DNA of 64,000 bases from Pseudonocardia sp. MH-G8 (GCF_002262885.1 NZ_NKYF01000003.1:190382-254381); one strand, 5' to 3'; shown: positions 10,501 through 25,500, counted from the first letter of the stretch. Numbers and translations are program-made. The notes: generated from the sequence alone by a model not told the origin.

Positions 10501-13500
10501 TCCCTCCGGCGGGCCACGAGCCAGGTGCGGGAACTCCTCGGCCGACAGCGGACGGGCACCGCCCAGCGCACCCGGCAGCCGCGCCTCCAGCTCGATCCGC
10601 ACCGGATCAGGCAACCCGCCCACCGCGACGCCGCCACCGCCACCGCCGGGTTCGTGGGCGGCGGGCGGGCCGTCGACCGCCAGGACGGCGGCCGTGAGGT
10701 CGTCGACCCCTCCCGCGAGGTGAGCGGCGTCGGCGAGCCGGACCGCCGGCCACGCGGAACCGTCGCCGTCGATGGCACCGGCCAGGTCCTTCGGGGTGGG
10801 CAGGTAGCGCCACCCGCCGTCGGTGGCGAGCACGATCCAGCCCGGTCCGGCGGGGCGGCGCGGGCGGACGGTGGGCTCCACGTGGAAGTCCGTCGCCAGG
10901 TAGCGGGTCATGACGGCGCCGTCGACGATCGAACCGCCGCGGGTGTGGTCCTCGGTCCACTTCTCGCTGCGGAGAGGGTCGGCGGACGACAGCCAGTAGG
11001 CGCGGGCGGTGCCGACGTGGCTGGTCGTGAACGTTCCGTCGGCTGCCACGTACAGGGCCACGTAGGACACGGCCTGGTGGCCGGTCTCCCGGGAGTAACC
11101 GGCGGTGAGAGCCTCGTATGCGGCCTCATGGGCGTGTGCCAGCGCCTCATCGGGGGTGCGGCCGGATCCCTCCTCGAGCGCCGCGCGGTAGGCGGTGAGG
11201 AAATCGTGCGCGGCGGTACGGGAGCCGGGATACGAGTACACGCCGTCGACCGCCACGGCCACCCGGTCACCGCCCGGGAGCACGACCAGCGTGGCGGCGT
11301 CCTGGTTGCCGCGGTTGGGCCGTCCCCGGCGGGTGGCGGCGCTCATGTCACCCTCGGCGAGGTCGTAGTCGCCGTGGGGGTGGGCAGCTCCCTCCGGGAG
11401 CGGGATGACCGACTCCCCGTCCGGGGCGGGCGCGACCCGGACATCGCGGATTCCCGGGTGGGCGGCGAGCAGCCGCTCCTTGGCCCGGCGAGCGGTCTCC
11501 ATCACGGTCCAGCCACCGAAGGTGCGGTAGAGCTTTGACTGCTTGCGATCCCCCGACCGCCACGCCTCGGCCTGGTTCAGGTCGTGGCGTACCAGCATCA
11601 GCCGCGCCGCGACCCGCACCGCGTCCCGTTTCGCCTCGATCTTCCGGATCGCGATCTCCAGCTGCTCCCGTTCGGCTCCGTGGCTGAGCGGGGCGAGCCG
11701 GGCCTCGAGCCCGGCCAGGACGGCGTCGAAGCGGTTCAGCCGGAGGCGGAACCCGTTGAGCTCGCCGGTGATCTCGCGCAGCCAGGCCTCGACGGAGGGG
11801 GGCGGCCGGTCCGCGCCGGGGGCGTTCGCCAGTGCCGCGTCGGCGGCCGCCAAGGTCCGGTCGGCCTGGTGCGGGTACGACCCCACCGCGGCCAGGTCTG
11901 ACGCCGCCCGCAGCAGGGCCTCGCGAAGCTGCCCATACGCCTCGACCCGGACGGCGACCGCGGTGGACAGCAGCTTGCTCACATCCTTGGGCAGACCAGC
12001 ACCCACCTGGTCGGTGCGGAACCATCCCAGCCGCAGCACCTGCTGGTGGAGCCGGTCCGCACGCTCCGCCTCCCGGATCAGGGCAGCCAGATGGCGCCGG
12101 TGGTGCCGGGGCAGCACGAAGTGCTGCCAGCCGTGCACGACCCAGCCCCGCGCTGCGGATCTCACCTGGACCGTCACGGGGCGGTCGTCCGGCCAGCGCG
12201 ACCGGCCCTCCGGGTGCCGCAGCCAGTACCCGAGGCCGGCCACGCCGCGGATCACGATGAGGGTGCGGATGTCGTCGCGCCAGCCGTCCTTCCACAACCG
12301 GAACACCAGGTCCGCCTCGTGCAGCAGGGCACGCAACGCCGCCACCGCATCCCGCTCGGCGATCGTGCGGCCGGCCATCTCGAGGCGCGCACCGGTGAGC
12401 GGGGCGAGTCCGGCTCCACCGGGCAACGCGGCCGGGTCGACGCGGACCGCGCGCCGCAGCCGCGGACCGGCCGACCGCCACTGGGCGGCCAGCCTCGCAT
12501 CGGCGCGGTAGCCGGTCTCCTCGTCACCGGTCAGCACCCCCAGCTCGGCCAGCTCCCTCAGGGTCTGTGCCCAGCCGGTGCCACCGACCTGCTCCGCCAA
12601 CTCCTGCGCGGTGACCGGCCCTCGGTGGCCGAGGACGACCAGCAGCCGATCCAGGACCCTCGACGGGGGGCTGCGCGGGGACCCGGCGGTCGCCCCGCTG
12701 ATCGCATGGGCCCATTTCCTGCGGTTGTCCCTGCGGACCACGTCGGCGAGACCGACCTCGATCGACAACAGCGCCGCTGCCTCCAGCCAGCCCATGGCGG
12801 CCCCCAACAGCCGCAGATCCGTCTCCTGCGCTGCCGTGACGTTTCCGGCGACACTGCGGCGACGCTGTTCCGCGAGCTGCGCCACCAGCTCCCACGGATC
12901 GCTCTTCGGTGTGGTGGCACCCGCACGGCGGAACCGCCCCTCCTCGCGCGTCAGCTCCTCCCGCGCCGCCTGGCGGTCCGGATGGTCCTTCTCGAGGTCG
13001 GCGATCGCCTCCAGCAGCTTCCTCCGCGGCTCGTCCAGATAGTCCACGCGCCGCTGGATGCCGTCCTTCGCAGCTGCGGCCAGCAGCTCCCGCCACAGAC
13101 GGTGGCCCCGTCCCGGCCGGTCTGTCCGCCCGCGCGCCGCGTCACCCGCGAACGTCCGCAGAATCGTCACGAGCTCGGGGCGCGACCCGTCGCCCTCGGC
13201 GGTGAGCAGCCCCCACACCTCTCCGCGGGCCCATTCCGCCAATCGATGTGCGAGCTCGGAATGGCGCTCGACGGCCTCGGCGTCGGCCGCGCGCCCCACG
13301 ATCCGCAACCTCCGCGCGACCCGCCGCAACGCGTCGAGGTCGGCGTCCAGCTGTGTCGCCATCAGCATGACCTTCACGACGTGGTGCGCACGGCGGGCCT
13401 TCGCCGCCGCCTGCTCCCGCTCCCAGGCCTCGCCGACCCCGTCGTGGCCGAGTGTCTCCGGGGCCCACTCCGGCGCCGGCTCGGGAATCGGGGCGAACAT

Positions 13501-16500
13501 CAGCTCCCGGAGCAGAGCTGCCAGGTCCGAGTCACGCGCCCACCCGGCCGCCTCCGCCGTCGCCAGTAGCTCGCCGCGACTCTGCCGATAGCTCTCGACG
13601 CGCTGATGCATGCGGTCGCCACGCCACCACGCCGGCCGTGGCGGCGACCGCTGCTCACGCGAGCTCCGGGCACCGTAGTAGCCGGACCGGTGCTCGAGCG
13701 GGTCGCGCACCAGCTTGTTGAACAGCCACATCGCGACCGCAACCACGGCGAACCCCACCAATACCTCGGTGAGCGAGTCGTGCTCCACGATCCACGCCCG
13801 GTCCATCCACGCCCGGTTGATGATCACCGCGGACAGGCCCGCCAGCACGGAGTCCAGCAGCTTCCACGCCGTCAACCGGGTGTCGACCTGCGAGAAGTTC
13901 TTGGTGTCGACCGCGACCCAGTCCAGGAACCGCTGCCGGAGTCCCGGCCGCAGCTGGTTGGCCTTCGACTTCGCACGCGGTGCCAGGTGCTTGCCGACCC
14001 AGGCGTTGGCGTTGTCCGTGAACACCGTCGGGATCGCATAGACCAGGGCCGCGATGGCGAACGTGGCGAACACGCTGCCGGCGGAACCGAGCGAGCTGAT
14101 CACGAGGTACACGCCCGTCGACAGGACGCCGCCGATGCCGCCCTTGAACAGGCGGGTGAGTCCGGTGTCCTTGGCCTGTGACAACGCGTTCAGCAAACCG
14201 AACACGATCGACATCGCAATCGGCAGCCACGGCCCCGTGGCCACGTCGAACGCCCGCATCACACCGAGGACCGCCGAGATCACGTAGACGGCGATGGCGG
14301 ACGCCCAGGCCAGCTGGCGCGGCGACCGGGTCTCCATACCGGACTGCCGGTTCGCGTGCTGACGGCGCAGCACGTACCGGAAGGTCAGGCCGGCATTCAC
14401 CAACGGCACCAGCAGCGCCTTGACCCCGAACAGACCGGCCTGCACCGCGAGCGTGCCCACCCACAACGACCCGGCCCACCCGAGCAGCGCCGGCCCGAAC
14501 ACGCCGGCGACGGACCCGACGACCGCACCCAGCGCGACCTGCATCCACGGCGGGCCCCGGGTCTGCCGTGGCGTCCACCACGCGATCACCACCATCATCG
14601 CCTGCCCTGCCATCGCGATCATCAGGCCGGTGGGTCCGAGCACCGCGCCCGCCCCGAGCAGCCCCGCGCTCACCCCGGTACCCGCGGCGAAACCGGCGAC
14701 GAGACCGGCGACCGCCGCCAACCGCGCCAGCCGGCGCTCCGCCACCGGGTGGCCATGTCGAGCAGGGCCTTCCCCCGCCACGTCGAGACCCAGCCGGGCG
14801 GGCAGCCCGACCCCGATCCCGGCGACGGACCGGCCCTCGGCGGCCCGGCGCACCACCTGCTCGGCCCGCTGCCGGGACACACCGGCGGCCACCGCGATCG
14901 TCACCGCGTCGGATCGGCGGGTGCGATCGCCGTCCTGCGGGCGCTCTCCGGCCATCGTCCGCTTCGTCTCCTCGGCCTCCTTCCACCGGGCGGCGGCGAG
15001 AGCGACGGCCGGGTGCGCCTGCGCGAACCGCACCGCCACGACGACGGCCGCGAGGGAGAACCGGAGGTCGGCGCCGAAGGCAGGCGGCGGCGCCCCTTCG
15101 CGCAGCGCACCCGCCCGGTCCACGAGCGTCCGCGCTGCATCCTGGCCGACGCCGAACTCCTGCCCGATCCGCCGGATCAGCTCGTCCCGGGTCAACCGCT
15201 GGTCCCCGCGAGCAGTCGCGGCGTTGCGATCCATCAGCCACCTGAGCCAACCCAGCTGTTCGGCCGTAGCGGCGGCCACGGCGCGGCGCTGCTCGCGACG
15301 CAGCTCGTGGGCCGCACGCACGACGATCGCCCGTGCACTGGCAACCCCGCGGGCCTGCTGCCACAGCGTCCACTCGGCCCGCCACCGCCCGCGGACCCAC
15401 CGGAGCCCGGCGACCGGCCCGCCGCGCAGACCGCTGACGAGCTTGCCTCCGCCGGCCGCCGCCTTCTCCCGCACCAGCGCGCGCAACCCGATGAACACCG
15501 CGACGGCACCCGCGACGGCCAGTCCGACGATCCCCACCGTCCGCCACGGCAGCTCGGGCACCGTCACCGGTGGCGGTGCCGGAGTCGGGACCGGAGTCGG
15601 GTCCGCCGCCGGGGGCGGGAGCGGGGTCGGGTCCGGCGCCGGTGTCGTGCCCGGAGCAGGGGGCTTCGTCGGGGTGGGGCGTTGGCCCTCCTCGCCCGGT
15701 CCACCAGGACCCCTGTCGTCGCCCGGCGAGGGCTCCGGGACCGCGCCGGGCACCGTGAACCAGTCACCCATGCGGACGCCCGTGTCGGAGAGGTACGCGG
15801 GGTGGATGAGGCCACGACTCTCGACGGTCGGGAACCGGTCGCCCAGTGCCTGCGCCAACCGGTCCGGGTCGATCCCCAACCGCGCGGCGACCACGTCGAA
15901 CGAGTCCCCGGGCTGCACCCGGTACACCCCGTTCCACTCCGCCGGAACCGTGAGCGACTCACCGGTTCGGATCAGGTCCCGGCTCCCCACCGTCGGGAAC
16001 CGGCCGGGGTCCGCATCCACGAACGCCCGCACCGACACGCCATAGGCGCGCGCCAGCATCGTCAGGCTGTCGTCCTTCTCCACCTTCGTGGTGTGCTTCT
16101 CCGCCGCCGGGACCTGCTCGGACGGGGCGCGGGGAAGCCGAACCGGCGCCCCGAGCACCCGATCCGCCGGAGCGGACACCACCCCACCGGTCGAGACCTG
16201 ATGCGATGTGGCCGATCCCGGCATCGTCGTGTGAGCAGCGGCCCCAACGGCGGCACCACCGAGGACCAGCAGACCGGCCGTCACCACCGCGACAGCCCCG
16301 CCCAGCACCGCTCGAAGCGGCGGAGCCCGGCTACGGAGCAGACCGCGGACCCGTTCCACCACCCGACCGCGATCAACCGCAACCCAACCCAGCGCCGCGA
16401 CCAACCCGACCGCGCCCACCACCAGCCCACCCGCCAACCAGGAGGCGCCGATGCCGGCGGCGACCGCCATCGTCAGCACCACGCCGAGGGAGGCCGACCC

Positions 16501-19500
16501 TCCCTCCCCGGCGTCCGGCGAATCACGGTCCGGCTGCCCGGCCCCGCCCGGACCCTCACTCAGGAGCGCCCGCACGATCTCGAGCGCGCGCTCCGCACGC
16601 ACCCTGGGTGTCAAGGTCTCTTGCAGAGGCGAGTTCTCGTCCCAGGGGTGCTCGAGAACCACCCCGAGCCACCCACGCTCGTCCTCGGCCCGCATGCCGT
16701 TGGCGACATACTCGGTCAGGGCGGACTCCACCCGCCGCAACAACTCCTCGCGCAGCCCGAACAGCGCCACCGACCCGACCACGACCCCCTTGAACAGCGC
16801 CCGCAGCTGCTCCTTGTCCCCCGGCATGCGGCGGACACTCGAATGGCGCAGCACCAGATCGGCAGCCAGCACCTGCCAGAGTCGCTCCCGGATCGACTTC
16901 ACGATCCCGTCGAGCCGCCTCGCCTCCTCCTTCGCCTGTGCGACGTCGGGCAGGTGGTTGATGTACTCCGAGTCACGCGGCGACCGCGGCCCCCGCAACG
17001 CGCTCAGCTCGGTCCGCCAGGACTCGACCGGCGCTGTCTCCGTGTCCACATCCAGCGCGAACAACTTGTGGGCGAACCACGTGAGATCCGTCCGGTCCTC
17101 GGAGAACGACTCAAGATCCATCTCGACCCGCCACACGACGTCCTGGGCCTCTCGGAGCAAACCCACGTCCACCAGATCGACCCGCAGCGCACGCTCCCAC
17201 CTCGACCGCGGCCCGCGGCGTTTCAGGCCGGCCACCACCGCGTCCAATTGCTTCCGTGCGTCATCCGCGAACACCTTGGCGGTGGCCATATCCGGCGACA
17301 GCTTCACGATCTCCGCCGACCGCAGCACCGACTCCAGCTGACCGTTGCGCCGTTCGGCCGCCGCACGCGCGGCCCGCATCGCGTCGAGCACACTCGCCAC
17401 ACCGCCCACGACCAACGACACCACCGCGGCGGTTACAGCGGCTGGGCCCAGCTCGGGTGCGGTGCCGGCGGCGAGCAGCGGGGCGGCGACCGCAGAACCT
17501 CCCGACACCAGAACCAGCACGGCAGCCAGCACCACCGTGGCACCGATCCGTCGCCCCAGAGCGGCAGGCGGACCGCGCTTGAAGGCCTTGCGTCCAACGT
17601 TGACCGTCCATCGAGCGGTCCATCGCCCGGTGTCCTCGACGCCGTGTACCCGCACCGAGCGGCCCTGGTCCAGCCGCGCAGCGACCCCAGCCGAGTCGAG
17701 GGTCTTACGCGGACCGCGCGTAACGACCGGGGCGGCGAAAGCATCCGCCCGCGCGATCGCCTCGGCCCGGTGGCGGTCACGGCGAGCAGGGTCACCGAAC
17801 CCGGCGGCGCCCTCCTCGTTGTTCCGGATGAAGTCGCCGGCGGCCGCCATCGACGCGGTCAGCGCGACACCCAATGGTTGGGGCCGGCCCGCGGCCTCGG
17901 CGGCGAGCACCGACTCGATCCAGGCGAGGTCGGCCAGCATGCGCCGGCGGGCCCCCTCGTCCAGCGCGGTCGCCAACAACGCATCTCCGCGCCGGAGCAC
18001 ATCCCCCACCAGGGCGATGACCTCGCCCTCACCCAGCCGGCCGTAGACAGCCGGGTCGAAGTGCAGCATGAGCCGCAGGTAGCTCTCCAGCGAACCGTCC
18101 GGGGTCAGCTCCGGCATCCGCGGGTGGATCGAATACAACCCGAATGCGAGCTCCGGCCAGTACCGGTCGGCCTGATCGAAGTCGATCTGGACCGCCCGGC
18201 CGTGCTCGTCGACGACGACGTTGTTCGGAGAGGTCCCATCCCAGTTGCCCGGCAGGGCGTTGCGCACCATGTTCACGGCGAGCTGATCGAAGACGTCGTC
18301 GCGGATGCCGGAATCGAGCTCCGACCACGCGGCGGGCGTGATTCCCGAAACGGGGTCGCTCAGCAGCCGGAACTGGCGATTCGACGCGGCCTCGACCACC
18401 GGGTGCTTCATAGTGCGACCGCGCTTGAGTACGAACCGTCGTCCGCCGATCTCGACCAGCACGACACGCAACGAACCGGGGAAGATCTCGATCACCTCGG
18501 GGTCGGGAGTGCCGCCCATCCGCTCCATCGGCACCCCAGCCGCAGTCGGGGCGTTCGGCCCGCGCACCGACCACCCACGCACCAGCGGACGCAACCAACG
18601 CCACCCGGCCACCACTGCGCCCAGCAATCCCGACCCGGCCACCACGGCGCCCGCCACAGCCGGATCCGCAAGCCACCCGACCAGCGTCACTGCGGCGGCG
18701 CCCGCGCCAAGGGCCGCAGCCCAGCCCACGTGCGTCTCCCCGGACTCCTCCCGGCGACGCGGATTCCCATCGCTCTCGTCAGCGAGCCCTGCCGCACCGG
18801 ACTCACCCGTACTCCGCGTCGGCGTCTCCGGCGATTCGACAACCCGCACCCCACCCGCCCGGAGCGCAGCCACGACGCGGTCGCGCAGCACCTCGTGGCC
18901 GGCGACCTCGGAGCCATCCACGTCGCCCGCGAATCCCCGAAGCCGGAAGGCCAGCAACCCGCCGGCGTCCACGCCCATCTGCGCGGAAGCGGCCAGCACC
19001 TCATGACCCCAGCCCTCCGGGACGGCTTCGGCCTGCCGCATCCCGGTCCACGCCGCCGGCTCGCTGCGCTCCACCTGCGGCGTGATCCACACGGTGCCGT
19101 CGGCAACCACCACCACACGGAACCGCCGGTACGGGTTGGACACGACCAGGTCGATGACCTCGGGAGCGCCGACCGCGGCCGAGGCCTGCCCACCGCGCGA
19201 CCTCCGATCCGTGCCCGCACCGAACCGGAAGATCTCGACCGCGTGCCGAAGGCCGACCCTCCGCACCCACAACATCAATCCGGCGGCGGTCATCAGAGCC
19301 ATGAAGCCGGCCCTCCACAACGAATCCGTCCCCTGGTCGATCGCGAAGTCAATGCCCCACTGCCTTGTTTCCTCGGACGAGTTCCGCGCGCGATTTTCAT
19401 CCAGTCGCTGCTCCAGTTCGTGGAGACCCGACGACAACTGCCGTGCCTCCGCAGCGATCAGCACGATGTCGAGCTCGGCGAGAGCGCCGACGTGGTCGGC

Positions 19501-22500
19501 GACCGCGACCCGGACATCGGCGGGATCAATTGCGGGATCCTCGAGCCGGGCCCGCAGCTCCCCGGCCGCCGATACCGCGCCTGCCGGATCGTCGATCCCG
19601 CCGAGAACAGCGTCGACCTCGCGCGCGATCCTCGCCGCGGACTCGACGATCGGCGCCGCCCCTTCGACGGATCCGGCGGCCTCGCCCAACTCCTCCGCCC
19701 GGCGCCCGATGTCCCGGATCTCCTCGTAGCGGTGCCGGTACTGGTGTGTGGGGCCCTCCATCTCCGCCAGCCAGCCACCCAGCACCTGCCGCTCGGCAGC
19801 CCCGGTCGGCGACACGACCCGCTCACGTTCACCCAGGCGCCGCTCCAGGTCCTCGAGCACCCGCTCCCGCTCCGGCAACTCGGCGATCCGCGCCTCCGCA
19901 GCGGCGATGTCCGCCTCGACGAGCGCGATTCGACCGTCCAGCCCAGCACCCGCGACCTCGTTCGAAAGCCCCATGGACGACTCGTGGAGCTCGACCGCCA
20001 TGAACACCACGACGAACACATCGGCTTCCACGCCGGAGGCCCGTTCCCGGATCCGATCGACGTCCGCATCACCCGCCAGCACGTCGCCCCGTACCGACAG
20101 CATCCGCGCCCGGCCGGCAACCGCAGCACCCCGCTCACCCGCGTCGTTCAACAGCCTCGTTGCCCGATCCACCAGGTCTGCGAGTCGCTCCGACACCTCA
20201 CCGTCCCGCGCCGGTGCACCCACGACGCTGTCCGCCGCCGCATGGGCCGTAGTCGATCCCGCCCCGGCGGCCGGCCCGCCGAGCACCGCCGTCGCGGCGA
20301 ACACCACCACCGCGGCTCCTCGCAGCAGCCGCCAACCAGCCATCGGCGTGGCCTCCACGACCGCAACGCGCACCGTCGCCGCTCTGCCCGGAGGCGCCCG
20401 AGCACGCACCCACGCCAGCACCGCCGACGCAGCCCACGAGGTCACCATCACCAGACCCGCGGCCGTCAACACCGGCATGCTCTGGACGAACCCGGCCACC
20501 ACCCCCACCGCACCCAGCAGCAGCGCACCACCCGCGAGGGTCCCGACCGACACCCGCCCGGCGTCGTGGCGCGGCGCGTCATCCGCATCGGGAAGGCGCG
20601 GCGACATCTGCGCGACCAGCTCCCCGAGGAGCTCGTGCAGGGGGCGCCGGTCGAGCCCGAGCGCCGTGCCCAGCTTCTCGGGTAGCAGGCTGGAGTAGGC
20701 GGTGGTCGCGGCTTGCCGCACCGCCTCCTCGATGTCTGCTGCATCTTCCGTGGCGTGCTCGACCGTGGGCGGAGCAGCCGCGGTCCCCCAGTACAGGAGC
20801 CGCGCGGCCAACCCGAGCGACTCGACCTCGCGCAGCGTCACCCCAGCCGGTGCGGCGCGCGCCTCGATCGCGCGAGCCAGGTCCTCGACGGTGCGCCTCG
20901 TCTGCTCATTGCGGTGGCCACCCAGTCCGGCTGTCCGCCATGTGGCAACGACGGCGCGCGCCAGTGTGGGTATGCCTGTTCCGTCCAACGCGTTCGCGAG
21001 GGAACGCAGCTCGGCCCGCGCGAGCACGACCGACGTCGCCGCCGCGTTTCGGATGCGGAGTCGGCCAACAGCGCCCCGGCCACGGCCGGTGCCGAGGATC
21101 AAGGTGGGGAAATCGCGGCGAGGCAGCTTCCAGCGCCGGGTGGCGGGGTACTCGCCGAGGCCCCTCCGGATCACGTCACGGCGGACCTGCCTGGGGATCT
21201 TCCAGGCGTGGATGCCCCGATCCCGGAGGGTCGACTCCAAGGCTGCGACCGCGGCCCGCTCCACCGGGGTGATGCCCTCCGGCCCGAGCCGCTGGACGGT
21301 CAGTGCGGCCAGGTCCGTGCCACGCGGCAGCGTCCGGTCGCCGGCACGCACCTGCTGCCGCAACCCTCGACGGGCCTCCCGCCAGAGCTTGGTCAGCTCA
21401 GGTTTCGTGCGGTAACCCCGGTCGATGTCCCCCTCTGCCAGACCCAACCGCACGAGCGCATCCAGCGACTCGGCCCAGCCGAGGCCACCGTAGGTGGCCT
21501 GTAGCCGCGCCGGGTCGACCCTGCCCCACCGCCGACCTGCGAGCACCGAGAACCGCTCCAGCAGCGTGGTGGGAAGTCGCAGCGATGAGGTGTCGCGCCC
21601 CCACATCAGTGCGGCAGTCAGGGCGGCGTAACCCACCCCGTAGACCAGGTCCCCCAGGTCCGGAGAAGTCAACGTGTCGAAGATGCTGTACCCGAAGTAG
21701 TTGAGACCCCACTGCGTCTCGCTCGTCGCGTTCAGCAGCACCGCCAACGGCACCAGCACGAACGGGATCCAGAACCGAACGAACGACCTCAACTCCGCCC
21801 GCGCGAGGTAGGTCTTCCCGGAGAAGTCACGCTCGTGCCAGAACCGCGCGACAACGACCAACGCGGTGGCCATCAGGCTGAGCGACAGGTTCCCGGCGTG
21901 ATCGAACACGTCGAAGGGCTCAGGCAGCATGTCGCGCAGGTTCAGGACCGCGGTGTTGGCGAACACGTCGATCCGCTCGGGCAGGATCCCCGCCAGCGCC
22001 AGGCCGCCCTGGGCCAGCCAGCTCAGCACGGCTCCGACGCCGAAGCTCACGACGATCCACCGCCAGCGGGCGACGAACCGGCCGGACGCGAGGCCCGCTT
22101 CCTGGGCCGCACGCGCTCTGCGCAACGCCCCGGCGAATCGTGCCGGGAAGGCACCGTGGCGGGCCTGCGCGAGCACCCCGTACCACCAGGCACCGTCCAA
22201 CCTGCCTGCGCTCAGGTGTGCGACGACCTCGTCCAGCATCGCCTTCGTGATCACGGCCGCGCCGCGATCGGCAGACCAGGACACGGGCCGCGCAGATGCG
22301 GGCGTCTGGCCGTCCGCCACCAACACCCTCATCCCGGGTGGGCCTCGCGGCATCACGTACGGCGCCATCTCCAACGGAGTCATCCGGCCGCCAGTCGCCG
22401 GCACCGCATGCACGTCCGGCCGGTCCGCGCCCGGCGGGCCCGCCGCCACAGCCGCCGCGCCACCGTCGGCCACCGCGCTGTGCTGCGACGCCCGCGCCTG

Positions 22501-25500
22501 CCGGTCCATGCGCCGCTTCCGCAGATCCGCTGCGATGCCCGCTGCTACCAGGGTCACAACGACGGTTCCGGTCCCTGCCCATCGCCCCCACTGGAATCGC
22601 CACTCGGCCTGCGGCTCGGCCACCTCCCAGCGCGCATTCAGCTCCGCCAGCTGCGCGTGCAGCGCGGGCAGTTCGGAACGCAGCTTCTCGCCCGACGGAG
22701 ACAACCGACCGAGCCGCCCCTCCAGCTCGTCGGCCTGCCCGGTCAGTTCGTCGAGCCGTCCCGCCAACCCATGGGCCGGGACGCCATCCAGGGTGGTCCA
22801 GAGCTCGGACGTCTCATTGGACAGCCTCGCGACCGTAGGCCCGTCCGAGCTCAACCCCGCGAGGCGCGCTTCGAGTCGGTACGCATCCCGCGAGACCTGG
22901 AAGCCCGCGCCCTCGCCATCGAGCAAGCCCGCCCGTTCCGCCAGGTCGTGCGCCGCCGACCGCAGCTCCTCCTGGCGATCAAAGTGATCATCCAGCGCAC
23001 GGGTGCGCTGCATCAGGTCCAGGGCCCGCTCCTCGAGCCGGGCGATCTCATCCGCCCGGACCGCCGTCCAGGCCTCGTACCGATGCTCCAACTGCACCGT
23101 CAGGCCGCCGAGCCGCGCTTCCAGCCCGGCCAGCTCCGACCGCAGCTCCCGGTCCGGGGTCAACTCCGCGAGCCGGTCCTCGAGCGCATCCAGGCGTTCC
23201 GACACCTTGCCGACCGGCGCTCCGTCGAGCTCGACGCTCAGGCTCAGAACGTCGTAGCCGAGGCTCCCGAGGTCGGCCCCTCGATCAGCCAGCTCCGCAG
23301 CCCGCGCCTCGATCTCGTTCGCATCCTTCGCGATTCCGCCGGCCCCGGCGTCACCGGCGGCACCGGCGAACCGGCCCGCTTCGCGGGCAACGTCTTCCGC
23401 TTCTCGGCGCAACTCGTCGCCGCCCCGGTACACCCCCTGCGCCTCCGACACGCGCCGATCCAGGTCGTCGACCCGATCCCGCAGCCGCGACCGTTCGTCG
23501 GCCCGGTCGGCCGCCACACCGGACGACGCCCCCTGCTCCGACACCCCCTGCTCCGACACCGCGTGCGCGCTGTCCGAACCCGCAGCCGCGAGGGGCCCGC
23601 CGAGCACCGCCCCGCCGGCAAGCACCGACGCCACAGCTCCCCGCACCAACACCCGACCGGCGAGCGCAGCCCGGCCACGGCCCCGTGGCGCGAGCACCGG
23701 ATGCCGCCAGGTGAACCCGAGCAACCCCACGGCGGCCAGCAGCCCCAACCCGACCGCCGCGGCGACCGCCCCAGCCGGCCCCGCAAGCCACCCGGCCAGA
23801 GCCACGGCGGCGGCGCCCGCACCACCAGCCGCTGCCCATCCCACGGTCGTCTCGCCGGACTCCGGCCGGTGAAGCGGATTCCCCTCGATCTCGTCGACGC
23901 GTCCGGCGTCACCGGCCTCCTCCGAAAGTCCCGTCGGCGCGTCCTGCGTCCCGGCAACCCGCGCCTCACCTGCCAGTTCGATCTGCTGTTCGCGCAGGCG
24001 CAGGTGCTGGTCGTCGAGGTACTTGCTGATCTCGTGCACCTGCCGGGTGCCGACGCCGAGCCGCTCGTGCAGTTCTTCGGGCACCAGCTTCGCGAAGGCG
24101 GCGGCGAGGACATCGCGCAGCGGGTCACCGACATCGATCTGATAGGACAAGGTGCCTACGAGGTGGACCCTCTCCCTGGGCTGGGACGGACCCGCGGCAC
24201 TCGCCCAATACAACAGCGGAACGGCGATCCCGACCAGCTCGCTGATCCGCAGCGCCTCGGCATCCACCACCCCAGCCAGGTACGACTCCACAGCGAGCGA
24301 CGCCACCTGGTCTGCCAGAACGTAAGGCAGATACGGGTTCTCCTCGGTGAGGCCCCCCTTGCCCCACCTCTTACTCATGCCCTCCGCCACGTCGTGGCGA
24401 ATCCGGTTGCGGTCAGCCCGGGACAGCCCCAACCCGTCGATGGCGGTGTCGAGGCTCTTCTTCGCGCTCTTGATCAACGGCTGGAGCGCGTCCTTCGCGA
24501 CGGCGGTGGGCGCAACCCGGTCCAGCATGGCCAGGTAGCGCTGGTCGAGGTGGACAGCCACCAGCCGCTGCCAGTCCGGCCGGTTGGCGAACAGCGCGAC
24601 GACACGGTCCCGCTCGGCCAGACGGTCGGCGATGATCCGCCAGGACTCCTCCCAGCCGCGACTGTCGATCTCGTCGCGCACCCGCTGCGACAGCCAGGTC
24701 GGCTGCCGTTGCTCGTCCACCGGCATGGAGGAGCGCCCGGCCACCCGACCCGCGAGCTCGGCGATCACCCGGCGCTGCTCTCCACCGAACCCGTCCCACC
24801 CGGCGTACAGCGCCTCCGTGAGCACCTGCAGGACGCCCCAGGCATCCATGGCGTAGACGACGAGCTCCGTTCCCTCGGTGCGGGCGAGCTCGGTCACCTT
24901 CCGACCACTCGGATCGGTGATCGGTTCGTGCAGGAGCCGCAGCCGCACCGCCGGGGCCGGGGCCGTCCGGTCGAGGGGCTGACCACGCAGGATCGCGAGC
25001 GTGTAGGCGACGTAGCGCCGCAGCGCCGCCTGCTGGGCAGGGAAGCCGACCGGCGTCCGCGCGAACCTCGCGCGCTCGGGATCGAGATGGTCGGCCCAGG
25101 TCTCCCGCGTTGCCTGGTCGAGATCGACCGCACCGAGCAGGGACACGATGTCCGGGAGCGCCGCGAGGATCGCGTCGTTGCCCGGCAACCGCCGCTCGGC
25201 CCGCGGGGCCGTCCTCAGCGCCTCGAGTTCCTCCGCCATCGTTCGGGCCTCGGCGAGGAGCTCCCCGGCCGTCGCGGCATCGGGTGCGCGGTTCAGGGCC
25301 GCGGGCAACGACTCCAACAGCTCCAGCTTCGCGGACCGCTGCCGCGCGCGCTCAGCCGCCGCGGTGTGCCCGCGCACGCCCGCGTACCAGTCCACGATCC
25401 GAGCCAGGGCGTTCACCTGCGCCGAGGCCGCGGCCCGCGCGTCGTGCAACCGGCCGACCAGGTCCCGCGCCTCACGCAGCCGCCCGTCCTCATCGAGGGT

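Noticed and set aside
14356..20685. Long plus-strand open frame of about 2,100 codons opposite gene B
   Set aside because: It is the antisense shadow of gene B in GC-rich DNA. Its translation is Arg/Pro/Gly low-complexity with no domain, and the same holds for the long plus frames at 21835-26787, 31402-34911, 39049-44568 and 51935-59050.
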